A stretch of 64,000 nt of DNA from Macrotrachela quadricornifera (lineage: Eukaryota > Rotifera > Eurotatoria > Philodinida > Philodinidae): NCBI GenBank assembly GCA_022393335.1, contig JAJEKB010021031.1:405685-469684 (forward strand), read 5' to 3'. Each line of letters begins with the position of its first letter. Position 1 is the first letter of the stretch. Shown piece by piece: positions 48,386-59,641 of the stretch. A model generated the notes under the pieces. The model did not search any database. It worked only from the letters and a program-made list of their open reading frames with translations, and was not told the origin of the DNA. Both the position numbers and the translations under genes were made by a program.

Positions 48386-49810
48386 ATGACATATCGACAA
48401 TTTATTCGATTTCACTTTACAATATTTCGTCAATGGAGGTTGAAGAAAAGTATATTAACAAAGAAAATCATTTGTCTAGTAGCAATCCTTCTCATTATTA
48501 TAATCGTGTATTTTGGTCAAGTTATATATTCATCCTTTTCTTTGTTTATTGCACACCAAAGTAAATCAGTCGATATGATCACATGCAAAGAAAATTTTAA
48601 TAATACACCGTGCACATTAGATGCAGATTATAGTCCATTTTCACTTCAACGTCAAAAATGGTCAATAAGTAATACGAGCATTCTCGAAGTTCGCTTAAGA
48701 TGGAAACCATTTGTTGCATCAATTCCTTTGTATCCCAGTAATAAATATTCAGGAATTGGAATTATTAGTTCTGCACATGATGCATATAACAGTTGTACAC
48801 GTTTAATCGCTTCATTAAAACTTTTACGTTGGTTAAATTGTCATCTGCTTGTTGAAATATTCTCATTTCCTGGTGAACTAAGTTCTGATGAAATAACAAA
48901 ACTAACTCAAATTTCCAATGTTACATTAATAATAATCAATGATGACGAAAGTTTAGCAGATAGAAAACGCGTGACATATACCATTAGACCACGAGCTATT
49001 TTAGAATCGACGTTTGAACATGTCTTATAGTTTGATTCAGATAATCTTCTCATACGTGATCCAATATATTTATTTTCTTTACCTGAATTTAAATATTCAA
49101 CAGCTATATTCTGGCCGGATTTTTGGTTTATACCAATTGATAATCCAATTTGGCGGATTCTAAATATCCCATGTTAGGCAGAAGATTATGAACAAGAATC
49201 GGGTCAATTAGTTATAAATAATAAACTAGCTTGGAAACCATTGAATATGGCATTATACATGACTAGAGACATGTTATTTTAAACACTGTTATATGGAGAT
49301 AAAGACACATTCTGTTTATCATGGAAAGCTCTTAATGTTTCGTTTTATTTTGTCCGCAAGCATTTAGCAATAGGTGGCTTTGACTACATTAAAACAAGTG
49401 AACAGAACAAACTATTATCGACTGATTCTATTAGATTTTGTGGATATACAATAATTCAACACGATCCTACTAGAAATATTCTATTTCTACATGCGAATTT
49501 GCTCAAAGGTCATCCATACGTAAAGTTTCCTTGCGATTCGCGATATCCACAACTGTTAAATAGATCAAATCCATGGCGTATAATTCGACAGTTTTCAAAA
49601 ATAAAATCACGTTTAAGAGCCATTGTCGAAAATAGAGATGGTATTGGATGTACTGATTTTGTTACAGGTGAACGCGAGTTTTATTCACCGATAGTTGATG
49701 TTAATTATCATTCAGTCATTTCTGCAAATTTAACAGCAATATATTTTGAATTTCTTGATTTAAAATCTCAATCATTCTTGAAGTCAAATTACATACAAGT
49801 GATAGACTGA
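48386..49810 (+). pseudogene. Golgi alpha-mannosyltransferase-like (MNN2/GT71 type), three stops
   Basis: One frame runs 475 codons from the ATG at 48386 (the codon upstream is GTG) to TGA at 49808-49810 with no frameshift. It has premature stops at 49028-49030 (TAG), 49175-49177 (TAG) and 49280-49282 (TAA). It has a short cytosolic tail, a signal anchor (ICLVAILLIIIIVYFGQVIY), then a lumenal domain. Motifs fit the MNN2/GT71 family: SGIGIISSAHDAYNS and LASLKLLRWLNC-like strings, and the DxD metal/nucleotide-sugar site (FDSDNLLIRDP) directly after the first stop. The catalytic half is therefore not translated. The GT71 assignment is from motif style; a related Golgi glycosyltransferase is possible. 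Such genes are typical of fungi and are candidates for transfer into bdelloids. Confidence 0.7.
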
Positions 49811-51070
49811 AATTGGACGAAGCAAAATGCAACTTGACATTGAACATTTTTTTTTGAGACATAAGAGGAAGCTGTGCATCTCCAGCAGTCTGGATTTAAA
49901 ATGTAAATGTTGATATACGATTCACTAAAACGCTTCAAAACTTTAATTCCGCAATTCTAAGTATTTGTGAAATGCAACTATCGTCCACACTACATTAGAG
50001 AATAAGGAGAAATGTTGAATGCTTCTTTTTAATTTCGAATAAAAGGTAAGTCTTAGATGATTATTAAGTGAAAAGAAACAAAATAGTTTATCAATTATAA
50101 TTTATAGTAAGATATGTTTTCTAATGAGGCATTATGAAGTGAACGATAAAACGAGAGTAAATGATTTAATTAAAGAAATAATATTTAATTGGTTTTTCGT
50201 CTGCTATCATTGATTAGGTTTTTAGTATGAAATACTTACAAATGACAACCATTGTTAGTTGTCTGTACATACTATAAATATTGAATTGTTCTCTCTTTTT
50301 CTTCATGTTTTTCAATTTATTCTTTAGTGATTGAATACAATGATTGATAAGAGATGATATTAGCTTGAGTTTTGCTGCGGAAAATGTCGGATTGATGACA
50401 TGTCATTGTCAACGCCATATGAACTTTTCAAGTTTTTAATTTTTTATTTAGATATATTCCTTCGACTACATACCATTGACAGGTATAAATTTATTTTTTT
50501 GTTCTTGATACCTTGAAATATTGAAAATATACAAACAATAATACAAATTCTTTCAACAATTTCAGAATGAATTCTTTCTAACTTTCTATTACATAAGAAC
50601 GCACTAATACAATTAAGTACAAGATTTTTGCATTCATCTTAAGTGCATTACATCGTCGCACAGTGTATTATTTCGCTCATAATTATCCCAATAATATGTA
50701 TAAGAACGTTAAATATTATGTCTCAAAAAATTAAATTCGTCTTCTTAATTGTCTCATCTATCAAATAAAATTATGTTTTTCTAAGAGATTTTATCTTAGG
50801 TCCTTTTACGTATTATTAGGATAATTACCAACTAATAATGCGTTGCATGGCGATGTCATACACACAAGAAGAACGAAAAACAAACATTTGTACTTATTCG
50901 TACATGTATATTCTCATGCAACAGAGACTTTGGAAAAATAATTTTCTTTTTAATTTAAAAAAATCGGAAAAATTGTCGAGAAAAATTGAAAACTGTTTGA
51001 TTGAGTTTTCTGAGAAGGAACGAAAATCCGGATTGTGATAATTCATATTTAAGAATAACTTTTACAGAAA
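49811..51070. other. Intergenic
   Basis: AT-rich; nothing recognised. The ORF at 50838-51038 has no features. Confidence 0.4.
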
Positions 51071-51309
51071 ATGAGTACAAATGATACACGAAAAGAGTTA
51101 AAAAGTAGAAATGAACATGACACTAAAAAAATTAGTATTGATATAGAAAGGTAAGTTAAAACACAGTATTAAGTACATGCGAAAAAAATAACTAAATACA
51201 TAACAAATTTAGTAAAAAGACAATACTTTATAGAGAAAGGAGAAAAAAAAATTTAATCAATTTCAGTGATTTGAAAGTTCTTCCAGAAATGTCGCTTCAT
51301 TTTCTATAG
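51071..51309 (+). CDS. Possible 40-residue spliced peptide or first exon
   Basis: The ATG at 51071 opens an exon ending at 51150 before a GTAAG donor. An acceptor at 51266 joins in phase to a second piece ending in TAG at 51307-51309. The product would be a charged peptide (MSTNDTRKELKSRNEHDTKK, then ISIDIESDLKVLPEM). It could instead be the first, cytosolic exon of the four-TM gene at 53.3 kb using a different acceptor. No transcript evidence is available. Confidence 0.3.
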
Positions 51310-51840
51310 ACTAAAACATATTTCAAAAAATACGGAAATATACATTAGGAAACTACTTCTAAAGTGCTTTATAAGTGTATGATCAAAAAGATTCTATCAT
51401 GTACCATTTTGGAGTAATAAATACATCTTTGAACACGGATAAAATGTACGTTGCAAAAAGAAAAACAGATAAAAATCATTGCGGCAATTGATCTATCACT
51501 CAGTATCCTTTAGTTTTCTTCGGCCCATTTTATCTGGAGATTTTGTGTTCTACTTTCAAGAATATTATAGAATTGTTTTATATAATATTGAAAAAATCAA
51601 CTTCGAAGTTTTTGTCAATTTTCAGTCTATGTTCAATTCATTTTGATTGATATTCGTTTTTATGATTTCTATCAGTGGCGACATAAGGATTTTTATCTGT
51701 TTATATTTCATTTGTTTCGATCAGAAACGACATGATTCAAATCTCGAAGCTACATTCTGATTTTTCATTATTTCGTTGAATCTTGTTTTTCAGTTTTTCT
51801 CACGTTATCTAAAGCAATGTTATACGGTTTTTCGAGCAGC
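51310..51840. other. Intergenic
   Basis: No gene or repeat recognised. Confidence 0.4.
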
Positions 51841-52080
51841 CATTCTATTCCGCGATGTTGAACATTAGGGAATTCGTTCCGTCTAGGGAACTAATTCCAC
51901 CGATTTCGGAATCAATTCCACCAATACTTAGGGTATCCGAAACCAATTGCAACTATTCCAAGTAATTCCATCCATTTCCGGAATCATATTTTGTTACAGT
52001 TCGATCCAATTCCGGAATCGGCGGAATTGATTCCTGAGGCGGAACTAGTTCCGCAATGTACAACATCGCGGAATGGGATG
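51841..52080. mobile_element. 240-bp MITE with GGAATT-type body
   Basis: The ends CATTCTATTCCGCGATGTTG and CATCCCATTCCGCGATGTTG (reverse strand) are inverted repeats of about 26 bp with three mismatches. The body is made of GGAATTGATTCC-like palindromic hexamers. No target duplication could be seen, so the superfamily is not assigned. Confidence 0.7.
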
Positions 52081-53299
52081 TATTCTCGTTTTCTAATGGT
52101 GTCCAAATATGTGAATATTTGTAAGAATCACCAAATGATACATTAATGCATTCATTTTTTCTATATCTGACATTCGCATCGTTTGTGTCATGGTATATAT
52201 TTTTCTGGTTTGGTGCTATATTAACTTCAGGATGACATTACAACTAAAACGATTTTCATGCGATTGATAATTTTCTACAGGGTTCTGAAAGTTCCTAGAT
52301 GGAAACCAATGATTTATGAGAAACTGAATATCAAGAATTCTCATATTTATCTCATTATTATGTCTAAACGATGTACACCTTGAAATTTGAATATCTCAGT
52401 CCAGACAAGCCATAAGCATATCATATTTTAAATTTGTTAGTTTGCCAATCAGACCTTTTATTTGACCCGAACATATTCTATCTCCATGAGTTATATTAGA
52501 CACATCTCCATTGTAAGTCGGAAATGGTTTCTGGGAGAAGAGGAATTGAAATACACAACTCAAAACAAAAAAAATTGGTGCAAGACTTTTGACGTGCACT
52601 GTATTTCTATATGGGAGTTTTGTGTACATTTTCGTACTTTGAACGCTTGAAGCGTCATTTAGTACCTGCCATTGCACCAGGATTTCTAGATTCACATTCG
52701 TCGGACTATCAACTTTATAGTGCGCCAATAAAAGAGCACTCTCTAACGAAAAATGGTTTTATACGAAACAAAAACGGTTTCGAGTTTGTATCCAGCTGAA
52801 GAACAATTTTTTGTTTTTTGTATGAATCCAATTTTTTTTTAGAGTAGATAGCCTTCTTTAGGTTAGCTCACGCTAATTTATTGGGACTCGAAGGAATCTT
52901 TCATTGTAATACATGGGAGAGACCAAATTCAAGCCATCTGATGAGACTTATTGAGTGAGAGTCGAAATCGGTCATAGCTGATTCACTCACTCTTACTCTT
53001 ACGCTCTCACATTTCTAAAATTCTTGTTTCGTATAACAGCATCTCCTCTCATGTTTTTTTTCATCATTTCATAGTTTGCAAAGCCAAATAATTTTACAAC
53101 TACACTCTGAATAAATATATTTTTGTCTTCAAACGATTTAGTAAGAAAAGAAAGAATAAAAAAGAAAAAGTCGTATCGAATTTCAACTGAAGGATTAAAG
53201 AAAAAGAAGCAAGAAAAGATTTTTAACGACTGTAATAAAAGAAAATCAATTCAAAAAGCGATTTTTTTTTATTTAAGAAAAAAACGAACGCTTATTCTA
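52081..53299. other. Intergenic
   Basis: Overlapping ORFs on both strands at 52396-52799 have no domain. An open frame from 53123 leads into the four-TM gene but is Lys-rich and lacks an ATG. Confidence 0.35.
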
Positions 53300-54137
53300 A
53301 TGAAGGAAGAACTACTATTATGGACGGTGGAGGGCAATGCTCCGTTGATGAAAGTTAGTCGATTAATGCGACTTTTGTGGTGGCTGCACGTTGCATTGTC
53401 CTCAGTTATTTTTGGTTTCGAGATTCTTATTACAGCATGTTACGTTTCCTTAATGTTTTACCCTGGTTCATGGGATTATGCGTCGGAAACCGTCGGTCCC
53501 TTAACCCTAGCTGGGCTGTGGACAGTTGGAATGCCTATTATAGTGATTTTATGTCCCCTCAAATCTAGATTCGGTGAGTTTATGTTGTATTTCTACCCTA
53601 TCTAAAATGACTTGATTCTGCTTTTCATTTATTCTAGTTAAAAATGTTAACGCGTTAGGTAGAATTCATAGGCGTATAATCTATCTCTGCTTATCCATTA
53701 TATTTACGGCTGTTCTAATTATTATTGATTGGAGTTATTTTTATAAACATACGACAGATTGTGACAGCTATGAAAGCGCCGACATATTTCCGATTGGGTG
53801 TCTCAAACTTGACTGCCGTGTTACACCCCAGTGCTTAAAGCTTAGATATCAACGATTGCAGCTGGTTTTTGCTGTTGTTACATTTATCCTATCGGTATTA
53901 CAACTGGTTATCTACTGGTATTCATACGTATCTATTACCGGTGAAATTTTAAAGGCAGGTGTGTATAACTCCGATGTCTTTAACGTATCAGAACACATCA
54001 AGCCTCTGTATCTGGATGCACCGCCAGCATATGCCGCTATCTATGGTTCCACTCCACCTGATAAATACGGTGGGAGTGAAGACAACAAACGTGTCGATAT
54101 TTCACATATTAAACATGATAACAATGTTGCATTGTAA
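53300..54137 (+). CDS. Four-transmembrane protein with PPAY motif
   Basis: Two exons (53300-53573 and 53638-54137, intron 64 nt) give 257 aa. The start is the first ATG; the frame is open further upstream without another ATG. Four hydrophobic segments are visible: about 22-50 (LLWWLHVALSSVIFGFEILI), 63-86 (LAGLWTVGMPIIVILC), 102-125 (IIYLCLSIIFTAVLIIIDW) and 158-186 (LVFAVVTFILSVLQLVIYWY). The loop between the third and fourth has several Cys residues (TDCDSYE, IGCLKLDCRVTPQC) and may be disulfide-bonded outside the cell. The cytosolic tail carries APPAYAAIYG, a PPxY motif of the kind that binds WW domains, as in LAPTM/NEDD4-interacting proteins. It lacks the CCG signature of tetraspanins. 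Family unknown. Confidence 0.8.
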
Positions 54138-55176
54138 CCATCGAAATTTGGTGGTGGTACTAGTTCTCATGGAGTTCTAGTATATAGAGTTTAACTCAGA
54201 CAAAACTATTTTTTCTTTGTAAAACTATAGTTATACAAAAAACATTTTTCGCAAGGAGCGTTAGTAAACCTTTATGTAAACAAGAAGAAGAAGTGGTGTT
54301 TTCCTAAAAGGTTTGTACTTAAAATCACATTCTTTGAAAATTAGCGCACAGTCTTCATCTATTTGTCAGGAGTTTCGAGTTTAATCCTTTCAGAACGAGA
54401 GACGCATATATGCGTCATGCATATTCTCTTCAAATAAGTGTGCACAATATGCATTGAAGAGTAAAAATAACTGTGTAGTCAGAGTGTGATTCACTGCTGT
54501 GCTCTGCTTATCTGGTTTTCTTTTATTCTTTACATTCCACGAGGCAATCAAACGCGATATACCATACTGATTTTTCTCTTTTACTGTCACACGTTTATGA
54601 TGTTTCATTGATACACGCTTATGTAAGCTAGTTGATAAAAGAAGACATACGTAACACGCATAGCTAATATCAACACTCGTGTAGTACCACTTATACATAC
54701 TTTTAAATTACATTCGTTGCGCCACTGAGGAATGTTTCTGTGATTATCATACGCTAAAAGAATTCTAATAACTCCACACAAAAGATATGATTATGAAGAT
54801 TTTGAAAATTTAATCGCTATATATTTGTCGAAAAAACTACCACGTTCTGAAAAGGTTAATTGAAATATTCAGTCTTTTAATTTGAAAACTACAAAAAATA
54901 GATATATGTTACATTGCACCTCACTGAAGAGAATGTTGGTATTCTCACATAGTTTCCTTTTTTGAAAGAAAGTATGCAACACGAGAAGATATTTCTTTAT
55001 TTGTTTGTTTGTTCAAGCTAATCAGAAACGAACTTTCCTATTGTAAGGCTTTTTGAAGATTTCATCCAACTTTAGTATAGGTTATTGAGGTCTAGAAGTT
55101 CGAATCTGAGGTCAGATTTTCTATATAACTTTTCCATTGGCTAGAAAGTCGACCAATCAGATGTGAACTTTTCTTT
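54138..55176. other. Intergenic
   Basis: Nothing recognised; a minus-strand ORF at 54390-54698 has no features. Confidence 0.4.
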
Positions 55177-55806
55177 TATTAAGGAGAATGGTATCCAAAG
55201 TATTCACTCGATCTAGAGCTCATATTTTGTTCATAAGTAGACCTTTATACCACTAGCTAAACCCTAAAAGAACTTGGGCCCATGGGCAGTTAGAGTCAAC
55301 TTATCGCCATTTCACTGAGATTTTAGTTTTAGACAGAGCAATCGTCAAAAATTCGAAAGACAGTATTTAAACCTGAAACTTCGTCCATAGAGAGGTATTA
55401 TGGTTGTAAGAATGCCCTAAAAATGTCAGCCGAATCTGATACTTCAGCATCGAGATATTCAGTTTTCAAAACCGATCGACTTTCTCCTTTGTTGACGAAC
55501 TGATGACTGTTTTTCACAATTTCAGTATCTCGATGTTGAAGCATTAGATTAGACTGTAACTTTCAGAGTATTTTTACAACCATAATACCTCTCTATACGC
55601 GAAGTTTCAGGTTTAAATACTGTCTTTCGAATTTTTGACGATTGGCTCCGTCTAAAACCAAACACTCAGTGAAATGGTGATAAGGTGCTTCTAACTGCTC
55701 ATGAGCCCAAGTTCTTTTAAGATTTAGCTAGTAGTATAGAGGTCTACTTATGGACAGAATATGAGCTATAAGTCGAGTGAACACTTCGGGTACTCTCCTC
55801 GTTAGA
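55177..55806. mobile_element. Foldback element, ~630 bp, second family member
   Basis: Arms of about 285 bp (55177-55465 and 55515-55806) mirror each other with moderate divergence; shared strings include GTATTTAAACCTGAAACTTCG and AGAGGTATTATGGTTGTAA-type sequence. The central spacer is about 50 bp. The right terminus, read inward, is CTAACGAGGAGAGTACCCGA, close to that of the 12126-12756 element, and the overall length is the same. No coding capacity. Confidence 0.78.
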
Positions 55807-56233
55807 TTTAATAATGATGATCAACAATTGATCATTGATCATACATTTAATTTCTGTTATTTTTTCATACTCTGTCGATCATCATTTAGACGAAGATAAT
55901 CTAGAAATTCTATTAAAACGTTCTAATAATTTGAATTATCCTAAATTTATTTTTGTTGATAATAAAGCTCATTTAATTGTTATTAAATGTAGTGTAATAA
56001 CAAAGCATAAGTATTCGATGAATATTATTTTTTTATTAAATACATTACATATGTAAAGAAAAATGAATAAACGTTTCAAAAGAACAAATTTTTGAAAACA
56101 TTTATCTTAAAACAAATATTTTAATCATTACATAGTTAAAATAAAATGTTAAGATATAATTCAAATGAAATAGTGAATAAATAAACCAGTTTTATTATTA
56201 AATTTGTTGAAACAGAATTTTGTATATTTGATG
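55807..56233 (+). other. Spacer with a coding-like shred
   Basis: After an acceptor-like ATTTAG at about 55888, one frame reads DEDNLEILLKRSNNLNYPKF and IFVDNKAHLIVIKCSVIT before becoming AT-driven. It may be an old exon fragment; the family is not recognised. Confidence 0.3.
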
Positions 56234-56752
56234 TTATATATTATTATGAGTTGTGGTAGTGATACTAGATGAAATTGTAGGTATTTGTTCAGTACCATTT
56301 TCAGTGATACGATTCGGATATGAATAGTTACTGATGGGACCAATTAGAGACATTGCTCTTGAACGTTTCCTAATATTTGAAAATAGAGTTTCTTGAATGT
56401 CTGTTAAAGTTTGCTTTGCTTGATTAGTATCACAACCAGATGAAGACATTCCTCGAGAATGTTTTCCACCAGTTGAAAATTGACTTCCTTCAGTATCTTC
56501 AAAACCTTCTTTTGCTTGAGTACTAACGGTACCAGATGAAGACATTCCTCGTGACTTTTTTCTACCAGCTGATAATAGACTTCCCTGAAAATGTTCTAAA
56601 CCTTCTTTTGCTTGATTACTAACAGAACCAGATGAAGACATTCCTCGTGAATGTCTTCCACCAGTTGAAAATTCACTACCGAAAATATTTTCAGTACCTT
56701 CTTTTGATTGATTACTAAAAGAACCAGATGAGGAAAAGCCAGATTTCATCAT
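56234..56752 (-). CDS. 32-residue tandem-repeat protein
   Basis: 172 aa, intronless, with a true ATG at 56752 and a TATAAAA box about 35 bp upstream on the minus strand. After a short leader the protein is four tandem 32-residue units of the form SSSG-x-x-SNQAKEG-x(6)-GS-x-FS-x-GG-x-x-SRGM, the last diverged, followed by a Ser/Thr-rich tail. It has no hydrophobic segment or Cys-rich part, so it is probably a soluble disordered protein. The repeated SRGMSSSG basic/Ser core could be a phosphorylation site. I do not recognise the family. The 96-bp DNA units are clear and support recent tandem duplication. Confidence 0.65.
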   Translation of the reverse strand: MMKSGFSSSGSFSNQSKEGTENIFGSEFSTGGRHSRGMSSSGSVSNQAKEGLEHFQGSLLSAGRKKSRGMSSSGTVSTQAKEGFEDTEGSQFSTGGKHSRGMSSSGCDTNQAKQTLTDIQETLFSNIRKRSRAMSLIGPISNYSYPNRITENGTEQIPTISSSITTTTHNNI

Positions 56753-57670
56753 TTTAGCTTGAATAATAACAATTCCTTTGTATTTTATAATAGAGAATAG
56801 TTTGTGTGTGGTGTAATGAATTTTTTTTTCTTTTTTTATCTGAGAGTAAACAATATGTCATACTTTTATATACTTATATCATATCATTCTCTGACTCAAA
56901 CTATTAGTATGACACAGAAAAAGATGATAAAAGAAAAAAAAGAAAAAAAAACATGTTTCTGTTGTTTGAAAAAGACGTCATATATATGTTTAAGTAAATA
57001 TTTCTAAAGAAATGAATAACTTTGTATTACATGTGCACTGCTTTATAGAATAGTGAAGATTAAAGTGGAGAAGTATAACCTAAAGCTATGTTGAACACTT
57101 TTTCAAATATTTTATATATATGAGATAAAAAGGATGTCAAAGGAAAATAACTAATTAATTAGAATATGAAATAGTGAATAATAATCAATGCCAGACTTTA
57201 GTTTCTGTTTATTTCGTATTATCATTTATTGTTGCTACTTCAGGGTAATCCAAAACAATTGGTCTTAAAATTATAAAATTTCAATAATATCTTGTTTTCA
57301 TGGAATACCACTTAGTAACAATAGTGCATATTGTCATCCACTCATGTTTTCTTTTCATTCTTTCTTTTTGTCCTTCTCCTTTCTAGAAAACATACTCTAT
57401 AATTCTCTCTTTTCTTCTCGTATGTTCAGGTCATCTAAGTGCATTTCTCTTGATGGACTTCTTTCATCTTTCCCTCTTTTTATCTGACTCATGATCTTCT
57501 GAAATGTCCTTCATTGTCCGAGTTCAAGTATTACAACAGACCATCGAAGAAAGATTAAGCTTTAGCACTGTTAATTTGTTGTTGATGAATAAAGAAAACT
57601 TCCACATTTATACTGAAGTATGCACAACACTTCGTTTCAAAGTAAAATTTATTTAATCTACGGGGCAAAA
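56753..57670. other. Intergenic
   Basis: Nothing recognised beyond the TATA box assigned to the minus-strand gene. Confidence 0.4.
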
Positions 57671-58028
57671 CTAATGTCGGTACCAAAATTAAATTGGGGG
57701 CGTCTTTTCCTCTGATAGTATATAAGATGAAATTCTTTTAAGACCAATCATATTTAAAGAACATGCAATAGAACCCATGAAAACGACCTGCTAGTTAAAT
57801 GAAATTTTGATTTTGACGTTTGATTTAGATAGAGGCACTTGAAATCTATAGCTCCAGATGCAACGCAAATGGTTATCTTATTACATTCTGACATTGTGCA
57901 AATGGAATCATGTACTTACATGCGCAAAATAAGAAATAGCATTATGTTTGGAATTACATATCTCAAATTTCTCTATCTAAATTGAAAGTCAAAATCAAAA
58001 TTTCATTTAATTTTGGTGCCGACATTAG
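57671..58028. mobile_element. Foldback MITE with an insertion in its left arm
   Basis: CTAATGTCGGTACCAAAATT at 57671 is mirrored by the inverse of CTAATGTCGGCACCAAAATT ending at 58028. On the right the arm runs on directly into AAATGAAATTTTGATTTTGA. On the left about 100 bp separate the two pieces, and TTAAAT sits at both borders of the extra piece (about 57689 and 57796). Confidence 0.65.
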
Positions 58029-58324
58029 CTTCTTAGAAAACAAGGGATAAGATACCAACGTTTGAGCTTTTTGGAGTTTGTCATAGGGAAGAAAGAGTCC
58101 AAGACTTATGGCTCATTCTGTATTCTTAGAGTAGGAAGAAGGATGCTTGTTCGTCAATTGAAAATATTTTCGCAGTGTGATTCGAAAGTCAAAATAAGTG
58201 CAATGATGCTCAGGACTTTAGATTAATTCCATAATCTAAAGAAAAAAAGTCCTCATATTCTTTTTGACCCTTTGTATCTTACAGTAAGAATTCATAAATT
58301 TCATTCGATAATACGAACATATTA

Positions 58325-59133
58325 ACGGGTGGCCCATAAATAATGAGGGTCTCAGTATTTTGACTATACCTTTTGTATTTTTCGAGCCATTGACTTGATT
58401 GTTTTCCCGCAAGACGCATCGCAAAATTTTCTACAAAATCGTGTAAAAAGAGCTCTTTCAACGAAGAACTATAATATTACGTTTGACCACTATGAAAATG
58501 CTTTAAAATGGTTCATTTTCAAAGTATTGTGTTATATATTTCCGGTCTTGCGCCACTCCTTCCCATACTTATAATAGAGACTGAAGAGGGTTGTTTCACG
58601 CCCAAGAAAAGCTCCTTCACTTGAGTGAATATTTAATTTGAACATACTGTTAACTAACCTGAAAAATGCATCTTGTATGTTCCTCTCTATTCTCGTTTTG
58701 AGAATCTTCCATTAACATTCTTCGCAATTTTAATTCTTTTTATCTCAAATAAAAAATTATTATATATTCGGAATTATTATCGACTTGAAGGAAAATGTTT
58801 TCTCTATCATTTTGATATCAGCAGAATGCTGCAGTGTTTTTTCTGCAGTAGCTGAGAGGTAGAATAAGAAATATCGATGGTTCGAACACATTTTTTAAGA
58901 AGATTGATTAACAGACATTCACAATCTTGTCTAAATATCTTCTATGGAGCTTGATTCGAAAGAGTACATCTGAAAACACGGAAAAAAATGATCCATTTTG
59001 GAGTATTTTCATGGTGGCCAAATGTAATCTTATATAGGGCGAGTCTTTCGGAAAAACAATCAAGTCAATAGCTCGAAAAATACAAAAGTTATGATCAAAA
59101 TACTAAAATCTTCATTATGTATGGGTCATCCGT
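58325..59133. mobile_element. Mariner-like non-autonomous element, 809 bp
   Basis: The left end ACGGGTGGCCCATAAATAAT and right end ACGGATGACCCATACATAAT (reverse strand) start inverted arms that continue for about 200 bp and include TTTTGTATTTTTCGAGC and TTGACTTGATTGTTTT on both sides. The GGTGGCCCATAAATAATG type of end is common in mariner-like elements. Target duplication is not clear. Minus-strand ORFs at 58236-58461 are arm sequence, not genes. Confidence 0.7.
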
Positions 59134-59641
59134 TGGTTTTAAGAATAAAGTACTGCTCGTTAACAAAGTTGTTAGCGTCATCCCTCGCGAGATTTTTATA
59201 TAAATATCTTTTCAAATTTGTCTGAAGCTAATATTCATTTGAAATCAAGTACGAATTTATTTGGCATTTATTAAATTTTTAAAAACCTAAAAATTCTATT
59301 TTGTTACATTTAAAATAGAAAAGAAGATTAAAATTTCATATAAATATTAAAATATTTTTGCATATTTAGTGATACGATTGATAGCCTTTTATTATTTCTA
59401 GATTGCTAATTGTTAAAGATCATTTTTTCATCAATTGATGATAACATTTTGTCGTAATTTTTATTTGACATATATAAAAAAAAACAAAATGTTGAAGTTG
59501 AAATGTTAACACGTCTATTAAACGTGTTTAAAGATTTTGTGAGTCTTATCTCTCTGAGCAGAGTTTGTTGGACTGATTAAACTTTATTTGTATGCAAAAG
59601 AAAAAGAACTATGGAAAGATAAAAATTCAAAAAATAAATTG
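59134..59641. other. Spacer downstream of the aldo/keto reductase
   Basis: AT-rich; contains its probable 3' UTR. Confidence 0.4.

Noticed and set aside
52396..52799. 110-aa minus-strand ORF and overlapping plus-strand ORFs
   Set aside because: Opposite-strand overlap without motif; likely chance.
58236..58461. Minus-strand ORFs that could be a mariner transposase N-terminus
   Set aside because: They read the inverted-repeat arm itself; the same sequence appears in the opposite arm.
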